Positions 24,332 through 34,139 of a DNA stretch of 64,000 nt are shown here, piece after piece. The translations under genes were made by a program, and so were the position numbers. Location of the stretch: contig LXQI01000001.1 in assembly GCA_001683845.1 (NCBI GenBank), positions 1 to 64,000 of the forward strand, in the 5' to 3' direction. The stretch is from Erythrobacter sp. ANT-B3C2. GTDB taxonomy: Bacteria; Pseudomonadota; Alphaproteobacteria; Sphingomonadales; Sphingomonadaceae. Each line of letters begins with the position of its first letter. The stretch's first letter is position 1. The notes under the pieces were generated by a model, which saw only the letters and a program-made list of their open reading frames with translations, did no database searches and had not been told where the DNA came from.

Positions 24332-27313
24332 ATGCGAGCTTCTGCGTCGTTTAAAGCGATCCTAATTTCAGGCACCGCTTTTGCGGCTCTGGCGTGCCCT
24401 GCGCATGCGCAAGTCGTCGATACCCAAACGACTACGCAGCCGGCCGCCACGCCCACGGGCGCGGAGACCCCGGACGAGAGTGCGGCTCTTACCGGTACCA
24501 ACCAGAACGACGGCATCGTGGTGACCGGCTCGCGCATCCGCCGCGACCCGAACGACAGCGCGCTGCCGCTGCAGATCATCACCACGCAGGAGATCGAGCG
24601 CAACGGCATCGTCAATCCCGAGCAGCTGCTCCAGTACATCACCACCAACGGCACCGGCGCCGACAACCTCGCGAGCAATGCGGACGTGGTGGAGGCCGGG
24701 CAGCGCGGCAACAACGGCGCGTCCTTCGCCAATCTTCGTAGCCAGGGCTCGGGCGCGACGCTCGTCCTGCTCAACGGCCGCCGCGTCGCTGCGCACGGCC
24801 AGCAGGGCTCCGCGGTCGACGTCAACCAGATCCCCTTCGCAGCGGTCGAGCGGGTCGAAGTGCTCAAGGAAGGCGCCTCGGCCATCTACGGCACCGATGC
24901 CATCGGCGGCGTGATCAACTTCATTCTGCGCAAGGACTATCAAGGGCTGGGCGTGCAGGGCTTTGTGGACGTTGCCGAAGAGGGTGACCACACGATCTAC
25001 CGCACCTCCGCGATCGCCGGTTACGGCGACCTGAGCGATCAGGGCTTCAACATCATGGGCGCGGTCAGCTACAGCACCATTCCCGAGCTTCGCGGCGACC
25101 GGCGCGACTTCGTGAACACCTTCCAGCCTGATCGCGGCCTGTCGCCCGATACACGCGGCACCCCGCATGCGACCATCCTGCCGCTTGCCGGAACCTTCAT
25201 CACCCCGGGCAACACCAGCGTCCGCCCGGCACCGATCATCCCTGGCACCGACATTCGGGCGAGCGGCGGCATCAACGTGCTCGACCTTCCGGGCGCTGAG
25301 GGCTGCGCCAGCATCGACGGCCAGGGCCCTTATGATGATGAGCTGTGGGATTTCCCCCAGGCGCAGCTCGCCTGCGCGTGGGACACGGGCCGTGCCGCCG
25401 TGCTCCAGCAGCCGTTGGAAACCTTGACCTATATCGGCCGCGGCGTGGTCCGTCTGGGCGACCACGAGATCGCGGCCGAAGTTACCGGATCGGACGCCAC
25501 CGCGATCAAGCGCTTCTCCGACGTTCAGCTGATCCCCAACACCAGCTCGCAGAATTATTCGCACCCCAGCACGGGCGTGAATTACGGTCGCGTTTTCGAC
25601 CGTCTGGTCGCTTACTTCCCCGAGCTCGAGGCGCGGCGAGGCCAGAGCCTGGGCTATCGCTGGCGTTGCACCCCCTGCGGGCGACGCGAGATCGTCACCG
25701 ACACGCAGACATTCCGGGTCGCGTTGGGTGCAGACGGTCCGCTGTTCTCCGACTGGGATTACCGCACCGGCGCCTCTTACGCGTCGAGCGAATCGAGCTC
25801 GGAGCTCGGCGGCGGCTTCTACTTTCGCGGAACGCTTGGCAATGGTGCGCCGGACCCGAACGCGCCGATTGCGCCGGGAGCACCCGGGCCGGGCCTAATC
25901 GGCCTGCTCAACAGCGGGATCGTCAACGTTTTCCCCTTCCCTGGCGAGAGCCAGTCGGCAGCGGCGCTCGCCGGCCTCGATGCGGTCTCCGCGGAAGGCG
26001 TGGTGCTCTACGGCGGCAAATATTCGGTCACGCAGGTCGATGCGTCGGTGTCGGGCTCGCTGTTCAATCTGCCCGCCGGCGCGCTCAAGGCTGCGTTTGG
26101 CGTGGACTATCGCCGCGAGAAGTACCGCTTCAACGGCGACGAGCGTGAGGCAGCCTCACGGCCGGTAATCATCGCCGCCCCGTTCGACGATGCCAATGCG
26201 CTCGAAGGTGCGTCGCGCGACGTCAAGGCGGCTTATGTCGAGTTTCTCATCCCCGTGCTGCGCAGCCTCGAAGTGACCGCCGCGCTTCGTGTCGACGACT
26301 ATGAAGGCTTCGGCACCACGACAAACCCGCTCGTCGCGTTCAAATTCCGCCCGTTCGAGCCGCTCATGTTCCGCGGCAATTACAACACCGCCTTCCGCGC
26401 GCCGAACTTCAACCAAATCAACAACGGCGTGCAGGAGTCGCTCTACACCGGCCGGGACTTTGCGGATCCCGGGACCTGCCCCGGCGGCCGGGCGGACTCG
26501 AACGTCCCCGGCTGCGCATCGCTCGAGCGGCAGGTCGATCTGCTGAGCGGCGGCAACCAAAATATCGGTCCCGAGACTGCGGAGATGTACAGCCTGGGCG
26601 TCGTGTTCCAGCCGGCTCCGCTGTTCAGCGCCTCGGTCGATTATTACTCGATCAGCCGCGATGATACGATTACCGTGCTCGGGCTGGAACAGCTCATCGA
26701 CAATTTCGACCTTTTCCCCGAGCGGTTCATCCGCCAAGGCGGCAATCTTGTGGCGATCGACCAGACGGTGATCAACGCTGGCCAGTCGAAGACCGAGGGG
26801 CTCGAGATCGCCATGCGTGGCGGCTTCGATACCCCCGTGGGCCTGTTCAGCGCCGGACTCGACGGCACCTACTTGCTGACGCGACAGGACCGCGTGGTCG
26901 AAGGCGCCGAGTTCGTCGACCGGATCGGCGTCTTCTCGTTCAGCGGCGATCTCGGCCTCAAGTGGAAGCACAACGCCTTCGTCAGCTATACTAACGATGA
27001 CCTGTTCGTGACGCTGACCCAGCTCTTCCGCAGCGGGTATGAGAACCAGCAGCTGCCCGGCATCGAGAACGGATCGGTCACGCGCCCCAATGTCGTCGAG
27101 GATGTCGATGATTACATCATCTACAATCTGTCGGTCGGCTTCAGCGGGGTCGAAGGAGTGCGGCTCACGGTGGGCGTGAAGAACCTGTTCGATACCGATC
27201 CGCCCTTTGCGATCAGCTACAACAGCAACACCGGCGCGGGCAGCAGCTGGGAGTCGCGTGTGGCGGACCCCCGCGGCCGTTCCTACACACTCTCCGCCGA
27301 GGTCAAGTTCTAG
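24332..27313 (+). CDS. TonB-dependent outer-membrane receptor
   Basis: A 993-residue receptor. A signal peptide (FKAILISGTAFAALACPAHA) is followed by a plug domain starting DGIVVTGSRIRRDPNDSALP, with LLNGRRVAAHG and GASAIYGTDAIGGVINFILR, and a long beta barrel. The chain ends GRSYTLSAEVKF with the terminal Phe expected for BAM recognition. ATG 24332 is chosen because it starts the signal peptide and follows GGGGGGACC. The receptor is intact although genes on both sides are broken. Given its position it may import murein fragments, or their transport may have been its original task; this is inference. Confidence 0.92.
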   Translation: MRASASFKAILISGTAFAALACPAHAQVVDTQTTTQPAATPTGAETPDESAALTGTNQNDGIVVTGSRIRRDPNDSALPLQIITTQEIERNGIVNPEQLLQYITTNGTGADNLASNADVVEAGQRGNNGASFANLRSQGSGATLVLLNGRRVAAHGQQGSAVDVNQIPFAAVERVEVLKEGASAIYGTDAIGGVINFILRKDYQGLGVQGFVDVAEEGDHTIYRTSAIAGYGDLSDQGFNIMGAVSYSTIPELRGDRRDFVNTFQPDRGLSPDTRGTPHATILPLAGTFITPGNTSVRPAPIIPGTDIRASGGINVLDLPGAEGCASIDGQGPYDDELWDFPQAQLACAWDTGRAAVLQQPLETLTYIGRGVVRLGDHEIAAEVTGSDATAIKRFSDVQLIPNTSSQNYSHPSTGVNYGRVFDRLVAYFPELEARRGQSLGYRWRCTPCGRREIVTDTQTFRVALGADGPLFSDWDYRTGASYASSESSSELGGGFYFRGTLGNGAPDPNAPIAPGAPGPGLIGLLNSGIVNVFPFPGESQSAAALAGLDAVSAEGVVLYGGKYSVTQVDASVSGSLFNLPAGALKAAFGVDYRREKYRFNGDEREAASRPVIIAAPFDDANALEGASRDVKAAYVEFLIPVLRSLEVTAALRVDDYEGFGTTTNPLVAFKFRPFEPLMFRGNYNTAFRAPNFNQINNGVQESLYTGRDFADPGTCPGGRADSNVPGCASLERQVDLLSGGNQNIGPETAEMYSLGVVFQPAPLFSASVDYYSISRDDTITVLGLEQLIDNFDLFPERFIRQGGNLVAIDQTVINAGQSKTEGLEIAMRGGFDTPVGLFSAGLDGTYLLTRQDRVVEGAEFVDRIGVFSFSGDLGLKWKHNAFVSYTNDDLFVTLTQLFRSGYENQQLPGIENGSVTRPNVVEDVDDYIIYNLSVGFSGVEGVRLTVGVKNLFDTDPPFAISYNSNTGAGSSWESRVADPRGRSYTLSAEVKF

Positions 27314-27322
27314 GCCGATCCT

Positions 27323-27365
27323 CGGCCCGGGAGCGCCCGGCTTGCGCTGCGGTGCTCCCGGGCCG
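27323..27365 (+). terminator. 12-base perfect hairpin after the TonB receptor
   Basis: CGGCCCGGGAGC at 27323-27334 is perfectly repeated in inverted form at 27354-27365, ten bases after the receptor stop codon. There is no T tract, so it may act as a transcript-stabilising hairpin or an atypical terminator. Confidence 0.55.
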
Positions 27366-27414
27366 GCATGGCCCGCGCCAGGCGTGCGGCCACGCCTGAT
27401 CTTCAGGATCTTGC

Positions 27415-28519
27415 ATGGAGTGCTTCGGGCTCCGCGAGGAGATCGTCCATTGCGAGGAGGTGCCGCTGCCGCTGATCGCGCGCGCGGTCGGCACGCCCGT
27501 CTTCGTTCATTCGAGCGCCGCCATGCGCTGTCAGGCACGCGCCCTGCGCGCGGCCCTTGCTCCATTGCGCGATCCGCTCATTGCTTATGCGTTAAAGGCC
27601 ACACATTGGCGCGGTTCTTCTCCGGCGTCGGCAAGACCGCCGATGAAATGGCGCCCGCGCTCGAAGGCGGGCTTTGACAGTGCGACCTTGAATGTGGTTC
27701 CCGAGGCCGAATTGTTCTTGCAGGTGGCCGTGCGCATGGGCCGCACGGCGCCCGTCGCCTTACGCTTCAACCCCGATGTCGAACCGGGCTCGCATGCGAA
27801 GATTTCGATCGGCGCTGCGCACAACAAGTTCGGGATCCCGATCGGCGACGCACCCGCCGCTTGCGCGCCCGTCGGCGAGCTGCCCGGGTTGGAGCTCCAG
27901 GGCGTGGCCATCCACATCGGCAGCCAGCTCACCAGCCCTGCGCCGCTGGGGACGGCGTTCGGCCGGCTCGGCGTGATGATCGAGCGGCTCTGCTCGGAAA
28001 GGCATGCGATCCGCATCGCCGATCGGGGCGGCGGGCTTGGCGTTCGCTACGATCCCTCGCTCCCGCTCCTGCAGAGCCCGGCCGGCTGATCGTCGGCGGG
28101 GCGGGCGTGCTGCTGACCGAAGTATTCCGGGTCAAATCCGGTGCCAGGCATCCGTTCGTGATCCTGGATGCCGCGATGAACGATCTGATGCGGCCGAGCC
28201 TCGACGATGCCTGACACGATTGACCCGGTAGTCCCAAGGGCGAGCATATGATCGCCGCCGTGGTCGGACCGGTGTGCGAACCGGGGACACATTCGCGCTG
28301 GCGCGCCCGCTGGACCGTATCGCGGCGGGCGATCTGATGATCATCCGCACCGCCGGGGCCTATGCCGCCGCCATGAGCAGCACCTACAATTCGCGGCCGA
28401 TAGCTCCCGAAGTGCTGATCGATGGCGGCGAGTGGGCGGTGGTCCGCGGTTGGCGCAACGTCGAGGATCTGCTCGCCGACGAACGGGTGCCCGCCTGGCT
28501 GGCGGCCGCCGGAGCCTAG
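27415..28519 (+). pseudogene. lysA: Diaminopimelate decarboxylase (LysA-like) pseudogene
   Basis: ATG 27415 begins a LysA-like N-terminus (IARAVGTPVFVHSSAAM, IAYALKA). A deletion of about 35 codons follows directly after that, removing the residues behind the PLP lysine. FSGVGKTADEMAPALEGG appears in another frame; then [31 protein letters not shown] and [13 protein letters not shown] follow. Later pieces are [37 protein letters not shown] and AGAYAAAMSSTYNSRP, ending at 28519. Several frameshifts, internal stops and missing segments make it non-functional. It is likely a second, catabolic copy associated with the murein locus, with the biosynthetic lysA elsewhere in the genome. Confidence 0.88.
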
Positions 28520-29718
28520 TCGGGGATCTTGGCCGCGAGCCATTCCTCGATTGCGAAATAGGCCGATCGGCCGGGCGGCGGCTGCTCCGGATTATTGGGC
28601 GCGAGATAGGCGATGCCCACGTTGCGCTGCCGGTCGATCCACAGGCCCGACTTCAGATTATAAGCTTCGCCCGCGTGACCCGTGACTTGCCGGCCGTTGC
28701 CGAACAGATCGTCGTTGCAGCCGCTCCCCCCCACCGGCAGCCTCTGCGCGGCGAGCCCGTAGGAGCAATAGAAACCATCGCTGGTGTCGCCATTCGATCC
28801 GTCAAAGGTCCACACGGGGCGCAGGATCGTCTCGATACTCTCCTCGCGCAGGAACTGCCGGTCTTGGTGCCGCCCGCTGTTGAGCAGCAATTGGCCGATC
28901 ACCGCCAGATCCGTAACCGATGCCCGGAAGCCGCCCTGGGGTGAGAATAAGGCGCCGTTGGAGCCAAGCGCGTAGCTGTCGAGATCGCAATCGGTTTCGC
29001 GGCGAAACACTGGGCAGGCCGGGCGACCGCCCGCGAGATCATCCAGCGCGACGCTGCCGTTGGGCCGGTAGAGCGTCACAGCGCGCGCGACCTTGGCGTC
29101 GCTGCACATTGTCCAGTTGAAGCAGGCGTCGAGCCCCAGCGGCTCCATTACCAGCCCGTGGATCAGCCGGTCGAACCGCTGGCCCGTCGCTTTCTCCAGC
29201 GCCGATGCAACTACGGGGAAATTGAGGTTGGCATAGCTAAAATAGGTGCCGGGCGCGTGCGCCGCGTCGAACACCTTGGGATCGGCGACTGCGCCCTGCA
29301 TGGTGCTTCCGAGCGGGATCACATAGGCTTCGCCCGCATCCTGCAGACTCGACGTGTGCGAGAGCAGCATGCGGATGGTGATCGGCATATCGGGGTGGGC
29401 CGGATTGCGAAGCGCATATCCGAGCCATTGCGACACGTCGGCGTCGAGGTCGATCCGGCCCTGCTCCACCAGCCGCATCACGCCGAGCGCAACGATCAGC
29501 TTCGAACTCGAAGCCACGCGCGCGGGCTCATCGATGCCCATCGGCCGGCCCGAGGTGCGCTCGGCCAAGCCGGACGCGCCACTGTCGCGCATGCGTGTGG
29601 CATCGAACGTCGCCCAGGCGTAAGTGGCGTCGCTCGGTGGAGGCGGAAGCCTGGAAGGTTGCACCCCGCAAGCTCCCAGCCCGAGCACTCCCGCCAGAAG
29701 AATTGCCCGCAACGGCAT
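28516..29718 (-). CDS. Lipoprotein serine hydrolase (class C beta-lactamase fold)
   Basis: A 400-residue protein starting with a lipoprotein signal (LLAGVLGLGACG, Cys17). It has the penicillin-binding fold motifs ASSSKL (SxxK serine and lysine), a YAN triad (FSYANLN), and HAG near the C-terminus in place of KTG. Such proteins are esterases, D-aminopeptidases, carboxypeptidases or beta-lactamase relatives. The location next to the MurQ locus and a LysA pseudogene is compatible with acting on murein peptides, but that is not demonstrated. The first codon overlaps the stop of the broken BLUF gene (TAATG), and the end overlaps the lysA pseudogene stop. Confidence 0.83.
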   Translation of the reverse strand: MPLRAILLAGVLGLGACGVQPSRLPPPPSDATYAWATFDATRMRDSGASGLAERTSGRPMGIDEPARVASSSKLIVALGVMRLVEQGRIDLDADVSQWLGYALRNPAHPDMPITIRMLLSHTSSLQDAGEAYVIPLGSTMQGAVADPKVFDAAHAPGTYFSYANLNFPVVASALEKATGQRFDRLIHGLVMEPLGLDACFNWTMCSDAKVARAVTLYRPNGSVALDDLAGGRPACPVFRRETDCDLDSYALGSNGALFSPQGGFRASVTDLAVIGQLLLNSGRHQDRQFLREESIETILRPVWTFDGSNGDTSDGFYCSYGLAAQRLPVGGSGCNDDLFGNGRQVTGHAGEAYNLKSGLWIDRQRNVGIAYLAPNNPEQPPPGRSAYFAIEEWLAAKIPD

Positions 29719-30241
29719 TATGACGTTCCCCTCGCTCGCAGCATCACCAGTCTATGCTGCTGCACGGCTGGCATAAACGACGCAACGTAAAATGCTCGTG
29801 CCACGCTCGACGCGGCCACCGGGGGGCTTCTCCCCAGCATGGCCCGGATCACTCGAGCCGCCCGGTCGCTCAGGATTGCGAATGCCTCGCGCAGCTCGGC
29901 AAGATCGGCAGGATCGAGCGCACCTGCGGCGACTTCGTCCGTTGACCAGAGCAAGGTCATCGCCTCGTCGAGCATGGCCCAGTTCGGAAAAATCCGGGTT
30001 TTGACCTCCTTCACGAGCAGCAGCTGCACGTCGAGGTGGCGGTCGTCCGACACGATCCGCGCCTAAAGCGCATCGATCGAAGCGGCGACCGTTTCGATCA
30101 GCTGCAGGTAAAGATCGTGGCGGCAGATGAGCGCACCGGTGATCTGGTCGCGTGGGTTGTGGCGCCGCGCGCTCATCAGGATTCCGGTAGTATCGCATGG
30201 TCGAAGCCGAATGGCCGGGAGCGATAGATCAGTTGCTTCAT
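29718..30241 (-). pseudogene. BLUF-domain blue-light sensor, broken by one stop and one frameshift
   Basis: ATG 30241 starts MKQLIYRSRPFGFDHAIL. A frameshift near 30185 is needed to reach LMSARRHNPRDQITGALICR and HDLYLQLIE, the conserved core of BLUF flavin sensors. An in-frame TAG at 30063-30065 (where a Tyr codon would fit) interrupts it before IVSDDRHLDVQLL and KTRIFPNWAMLD, also classic BLUF. About 65 further residues complete a short-BLUF protein. The intact gene would have been about 174 codons. Both lesions are single-base changes, so loss is recent, or the frameshift could be a sequencing error while the nonsense codon is less easily explained that way. Confidence 0.8.
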
Positions 30242-31318
30242 CGTACCTTGGCTTCCCGCGCACGCCCCTGCCGTAAGGCTACGCCAAGCCGTGCGTCGCG
30301 GAAAGCGCCGCCGTCACCTAGATGGCGGGCTGGCGAAGGTCGGCCCCCGCCGCGCGGCCCCTTAACCGTCTGGTTTGGTCAAGCCAGGAGAGAAGGGCTT
30401 GAACCTGCTGCGCTTTAAGCGCGCGCTTGGCGGCGACTATTCGAATTTCGTTCCAAAGACGAAGTTCGTGGTAGGTGGGATCCAATGACGGGTGCCCCGT
30501 CGCTCATCAGCATCACGAGGTGAGCGCTGCAACCCACATCGGATAGGGTGAAGCAGCCGTTCGCGTGAATGGTTGGTTCCGAAGGTCGTCTAAGCTGCCG
30601 GTCGGGAGCCGACCAATTTGCAGACATTCGCGGGGTGAGGCATAAGTAGCGTCCCTTAAAGCTAGGAGCAGGTCGGTAGACTTGGCGCTACCGTTTGTAA
30701 GTGCGTTTCTGAGCACGCTGCTGGTGGGAGCAGTGGCGAAGCTGGTGGCGTCCTTTTTGCTTCTGCTGACCGCTCCGCTTGCATCGGCGGGTTCAGCGTG
30801 GCTCTCGGCTCGGTCCTTGGGCGATACACTTTCTCAAGCTTTTGGGCGCCGAAGCAGCAGTGCCGGCGATGGCAGCCATCGGCAGTGTCGTCGCGTTAGT
30901 GGTGCTTTGGCTCATCAGAAGAACCAATCGGTCAATCTCTAACAGCTTACTAAATTCCGCTTTTCGCGAAGCGCTAGGCCGCTCCAACCAGCTGGCGCCG
31001 CTCACCGGCTTTCATTGGCCAGCTGTCCGTATATTGCCGATCATAGCCAGCAAGCGAAGCAGCCGATCGAGAGCCGACCGAGAAGTGGGCAGGTGTTGCT
31101 TCGCCGATCCGGAATGGCATCTGGCGCAGGAGCGTCACGTTGAACTGAGTTCGTCCTGCGCAGATCAGCTGGCGCAAACGTCCTGCGGACGTGGCGCTCG
31201 TAACCGCTTTGCCGTTTTGGCGGAGTAGGCCTGATCCATGCGGAAGTGCTACGCGTAGCTCGGGGGTGCACAGAGTGTCGGAACTCTTTACGCTACCGGC
31301 ATAGGGCAGGATTCATAC
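30242..31318. other. 1.1-kb region without a confident gene
   Basis: No intact gene could be identified. At 30682-30800 a TTG-started frame encodes a hydrophobic stretch (VSAFLSTLLVGAVAKLVASF), and another frame at 30850-30950 encodes a second membrane-like stretch (AAVPAMAAIGSVVALVVLWL, then IRRTNRSIS). These could be two halves of a small frameshifted membrane protein, but I do not recognise a family. No tRNA, IS or clear terminator was seen. Confidence 0.4.
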
Positions 31319-32236
31319 ATGGCGATACTGGCGATCGAGGATCTGACGAAACGGTTCGGCGATGTGCTCGCCGTTGACGGGCTCAGTTTCAAGGTCGCGC
31401 CGGGCGAAATCTTCGGCTTTCTGGGCGGTAATGGTGCCGGCAAGACAACCACCTTGCGCATGGTGCTCGACATCATCCGTCCGACCAGCGGCCGGCTGGA
31501 GATCGCCGGAAGCACTCCCAACCGCCGCAACGCGCAGGCGATCGGCTTTTTGCCAGAGGAGCGCGGCCTCTACGGTAACATGTCGGCTATCGACACGATT
31601 ATCTATTTCGGCCGGCTCAAGGGATTGGAGCCGGCAGCGGCCAGAGCCTACGGCCTTGAACTGCTGGAACGGTTCGGCCTCGCCGATCGCGCGAAAGCGA
31701 AGATCGGCGAGATGTCGAAGGGCATGGCGCAGAAGGTCCAGCTCGCCACCGCTCTCGTCAACCGGCCGCATCTGCTGCTCTTGGATGAGCCGTTCTCTGG
31801 CCTCGACCCGGTCAACCAGGGGTTGCTGGAGGAGGAGATCCTGCGCGCCTCGCGCGAAGGGGCCGCAGTGGTTTTTTCCACCCACGTCATGCAGCATGCG
31901 GAGCGCTTATGTGACCGCCTGTTGCTTCTGCGCCGGGGCAAGAAGCGGTTCGAGGGCACGCTGGACGAAGCACGCGCGTTGCTGCCTTCAAGAATCCAGG
32001 CGGTGGCCAAGGAGAGCATCGCGGGTGTTCCCGGCATCTCCAGGGCAACAAGGTGCGAACCGTTGGCCGAAGGCTGGAGCCTGTACCAACTGCAGCTGGA
32101 GGCGGGCCGCTCCTCTGCCCAGCTGCTCGAACATTGCACCACCCATGGCGTCCCGCTCCGCAGGTTCGAGGAAAGTCGGGCGAGCTTACACGACGTGTTT
32201 GTCCGGCTGGTCGGCGATGAGGAGATTGAGCGATGA
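31319..32236 (+). CDS. ABC transporter ATP-binding protein (NatA-like)
   Basis: A 305-residue ATPase. The Walker A sequence is GGNGAGKTTTLR near residue 38, the signature is EMSKGMAQKVQLATAL (the variant typical of NatA-type exporters), and Walker B is HLLLLDEPFSGLDP. A C-terminal DUF4162-like domain of about 80 residues follows. It overlaps the permease gene by four bases (ATGA), so the two form one transporter. Substrate unknown; relatives export sodium ions, antibiotics or lipophilic compounds. Confidence 0.9.
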   Translation: MAILAIEDLTKRFGDVLAVDGLSFKVAPGEIFGFLGGNGAGKTTTLRMVLDIIRPTSGRLEIAGSTPNRRNAQAIGFLPEERGLYGNMSAIDTIIYFGRLKGLEPAAARAYGLELLERFGLADRAKAKIGEMSKGMAQKVQLATALVNRPHLLLLDEPFSGLDPVNQGLLEEEILRASREGAAVVFSTHVMQHAERLCDRLLLLRRGKKRFEGTLDEARALLPSRIQAVAKESIAGVPGISRATRCEPLAEGWSLYQLQLEAGRSSAQLLEHCTTHGVPLRRFEESRASLHDVFVRLVGDEEIER

Positions 32237-33717
32237 ACGGCATCCTTCTCGTGGCCCGGCGCGAGTTCCGGCAGATTGTTGCCATGAAGAGCTTCTGGCT
32301 GACGCTATTGCTGCTGCCGGTGGCCTTTGCGCTTGGCCCCCTGTTGGCGACCCAGTTCGAGGACGACGAGGCCACGCGGGTCATCATACTCGACCGCTCG
32401 CAAGGCGACACTGCGCAGGCGGTCCGCGCCCGCTTCGAGCTAGAGGATGACCGCGCGGTGCTGGCAGACCTCTCACGCCATGTCCGACGCTATAGTTTGG
32501 AGGCAGCCGACCCCTCCGCCCTCTGGGCGCAGCACGACCGCTGGTATGGAGAGGAGGATGTCGCCGCGTTCCGCCGGGCGGGAGGCTTGCCTGCGGCGCT
32601 CGCCGCGATCGAACGGGAGCAGTTGCCCGACACCCCTAAGTTTGACCTGCCGACGCCCTCCTACGCCTTCATCGATGCGCCGTCCCCTCTCGACGGTGCA
32701 CCTGACAGCGAGATCGATGAGCAGGCACAGGCCGTGCTCGGCAGCGAGGACGAGGAGAGCGGCGCCGATCTGGTGGTGCTGGTCGGCAGTGCCTATCCGC
32801 AGCAGCCGGTCGTGCGGGTGTTCGCCAACGATCAGCCGCGCCCCAGCTTCCTCACCAACCTCCAAGACGTTCTGACCCGCGACCTGCGCGCGCAGATCAT
32901 GGTCAGCGAGGGGCTTGCGCCGCAGACCGCCGAGGCGGTGCAGACGATCGTGCCGGCAATCGCTGTCATCACCCCGCCGCCCGGTGGAGGCGCGCGGGAG
33001 GCGGTTCTGGTCCGCTCCATCGTGCCGCTGGCACTATCGTATATTCTGATGATGGCGCTGCTATTGTCAGGCAGCTGGATGCTGCAAAGTTCGGTTGAGG
33101 AACGCTCCAACAAGCTCCTCGAATCGCTTCTTGCCTGCATCCGGCCCGAGGAGCTGATGTACGGCAAGCTGATCGGCACGCTGGCGGTCGGGCTGTCCAT
33201 GCTGCTCGTCTGGCTGCTGTGCGCCGCCGCCGCGATCTTCTGGACACAAGGGGAGGTCGAACAGTTCATCCGGCCCGCACTGGCACCCGTTTCATCGCCC
33301 GGCATTGTCCTGGCGATCGTGTACTTTTTCCTTGCCGGCTATGTCTCGGTCTCGATCATCTTCCTTGCAATCGGCGCAATAAGCAAATCGATGAGCGAGG
33401 CGCAGGGTTTTCTGATGCCAGTCTTGCTCGCGATCCTCCTCCCGATCACGATCCTGCTGCAGGCGATCATCGCGGGCAATGACGGGATCATCGTGCAGGT
33501 CCTGACGTGGGTGCCGCTGTGGACTCCGTTCGCGGTTCTCGCCCGGCTTGGATCCGGCATCGCCACGTGGGAACTGGTGGGCGCCGGGACCCTGCTGGCT
33601 GCATTCATTGTCGCGCAATTTGTCCTGCTCGGCCGTCTCTTCCGCGCCAGCCTGCTCGCGCAGGGGCAGAAGCCGAGCCTGCGGGTGCTTTACGAGCGGA
33701 TGCGTTCGAGCAACTAA
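32233..33717 (+). CDS. ABC-2 type permease (NatB-like)
   Basis: A 494-residue membrane protein. One transmembrane segment lies at residues 16-36 (MKSFWLTLLLLPVAFALGPL). A hydrophilic, probably periplasmic region of about 220 residues follows. A cluster of five to six segments begins about residue 257 (VLVRSIVPLALSYILMMALL). The motif SVEERSNKLLESLLACIRPE after the first segment of that cluster is typical of ABC-2 exporters of the NatB/YhaP kind. It is translationally coupled to the ATPase. Confidence 0.88.
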   Translation: MNGILLVARREFRQIVAMKSFWLTLLLLPVAFALGPLLATQFEDDEATRVIILDRSQGDTAQAVRARFELEDDRAVLADLSRHVRRYSLEAADPSALWAQHDRWYGEEDVAAFRRAGGLPAALAAIEREQLPDTPKFDLPTPSYAFIDAPSPLDGAPDSEIDEQAQAVLGSEDEESGADLVVLVGSAYPQQPVVRVFANDQPRPSFLTNLQDVLTRDLRAQIMVSEGLAPQTAEAVQTIVPAIAVITPPPGGGAREAVLVRSIVPLALSYILMMALLLSGSWMLQSSVEERSNKLLESLLACIRPEELMYGKLIGTLAVGLSMLLVWLLCAAAAIFWTQGEVEQFIRPALAPVSSPGIVLAIVYFFLAGYVSVSIIFLAIGAISKSMSEAQGFLMPVLLAILLPITILLQAIIAGNDGIIVQVLTWVPLWTPFAVLARLGSGIATWELVGAGTLLAAFIVAQFVLLGRLFRASLLAQGQKPSLRVLYERMRSSN

Positions 33718-34139
33718 ACTCTTCAAATGGGGAGGATGGGGTGCCCCCTTCCCGCCGATTGTGAACGCATAAATCGCTAGAAATGGCCCCGGCGGATGTC
33801 GACCCATCGTCGGGCATTCAAGGTGCTTGGGAACACACCCGGAAGCTTCGGCTCGTGGAAGCGACTTACGGCACGTTTGCACCGGCAATTGTTGCTCTGC
33901 TTTGGGGCAGCAATGGGACGGCAGCCGAACGTTCGTGTCAGTTCGGGGTCGAGTTAGGCCACGACCAAAGTGGAAGTCCAGCTTCATCGATGCGGTTCAA
34001 GCGCAAAACACGATGCCACCAAATGTTCTCCCCGGTTAGAGAACTAAGGCCATCTGAAAACGCCTCGTTCGACCGACGGCGCACTGCTTGCACGCGCCAC
34101 TGAGCGCACCGTCGCGGCGGCAGTCCAGCTTGTTCGGCG
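33718..34139. other. Intergenic region, nothing identified
   Basis: A 422-base space between the ABC permease and the convergent gene at 34140. I see no coding pattern, tRNA or strong terminator in it. Confidence 0.5.

Noticed and set aside
31041-31271. Short frames upstream of the ABC transporter
   Set aside because: No consistent reading frame, no motif and no start signal.
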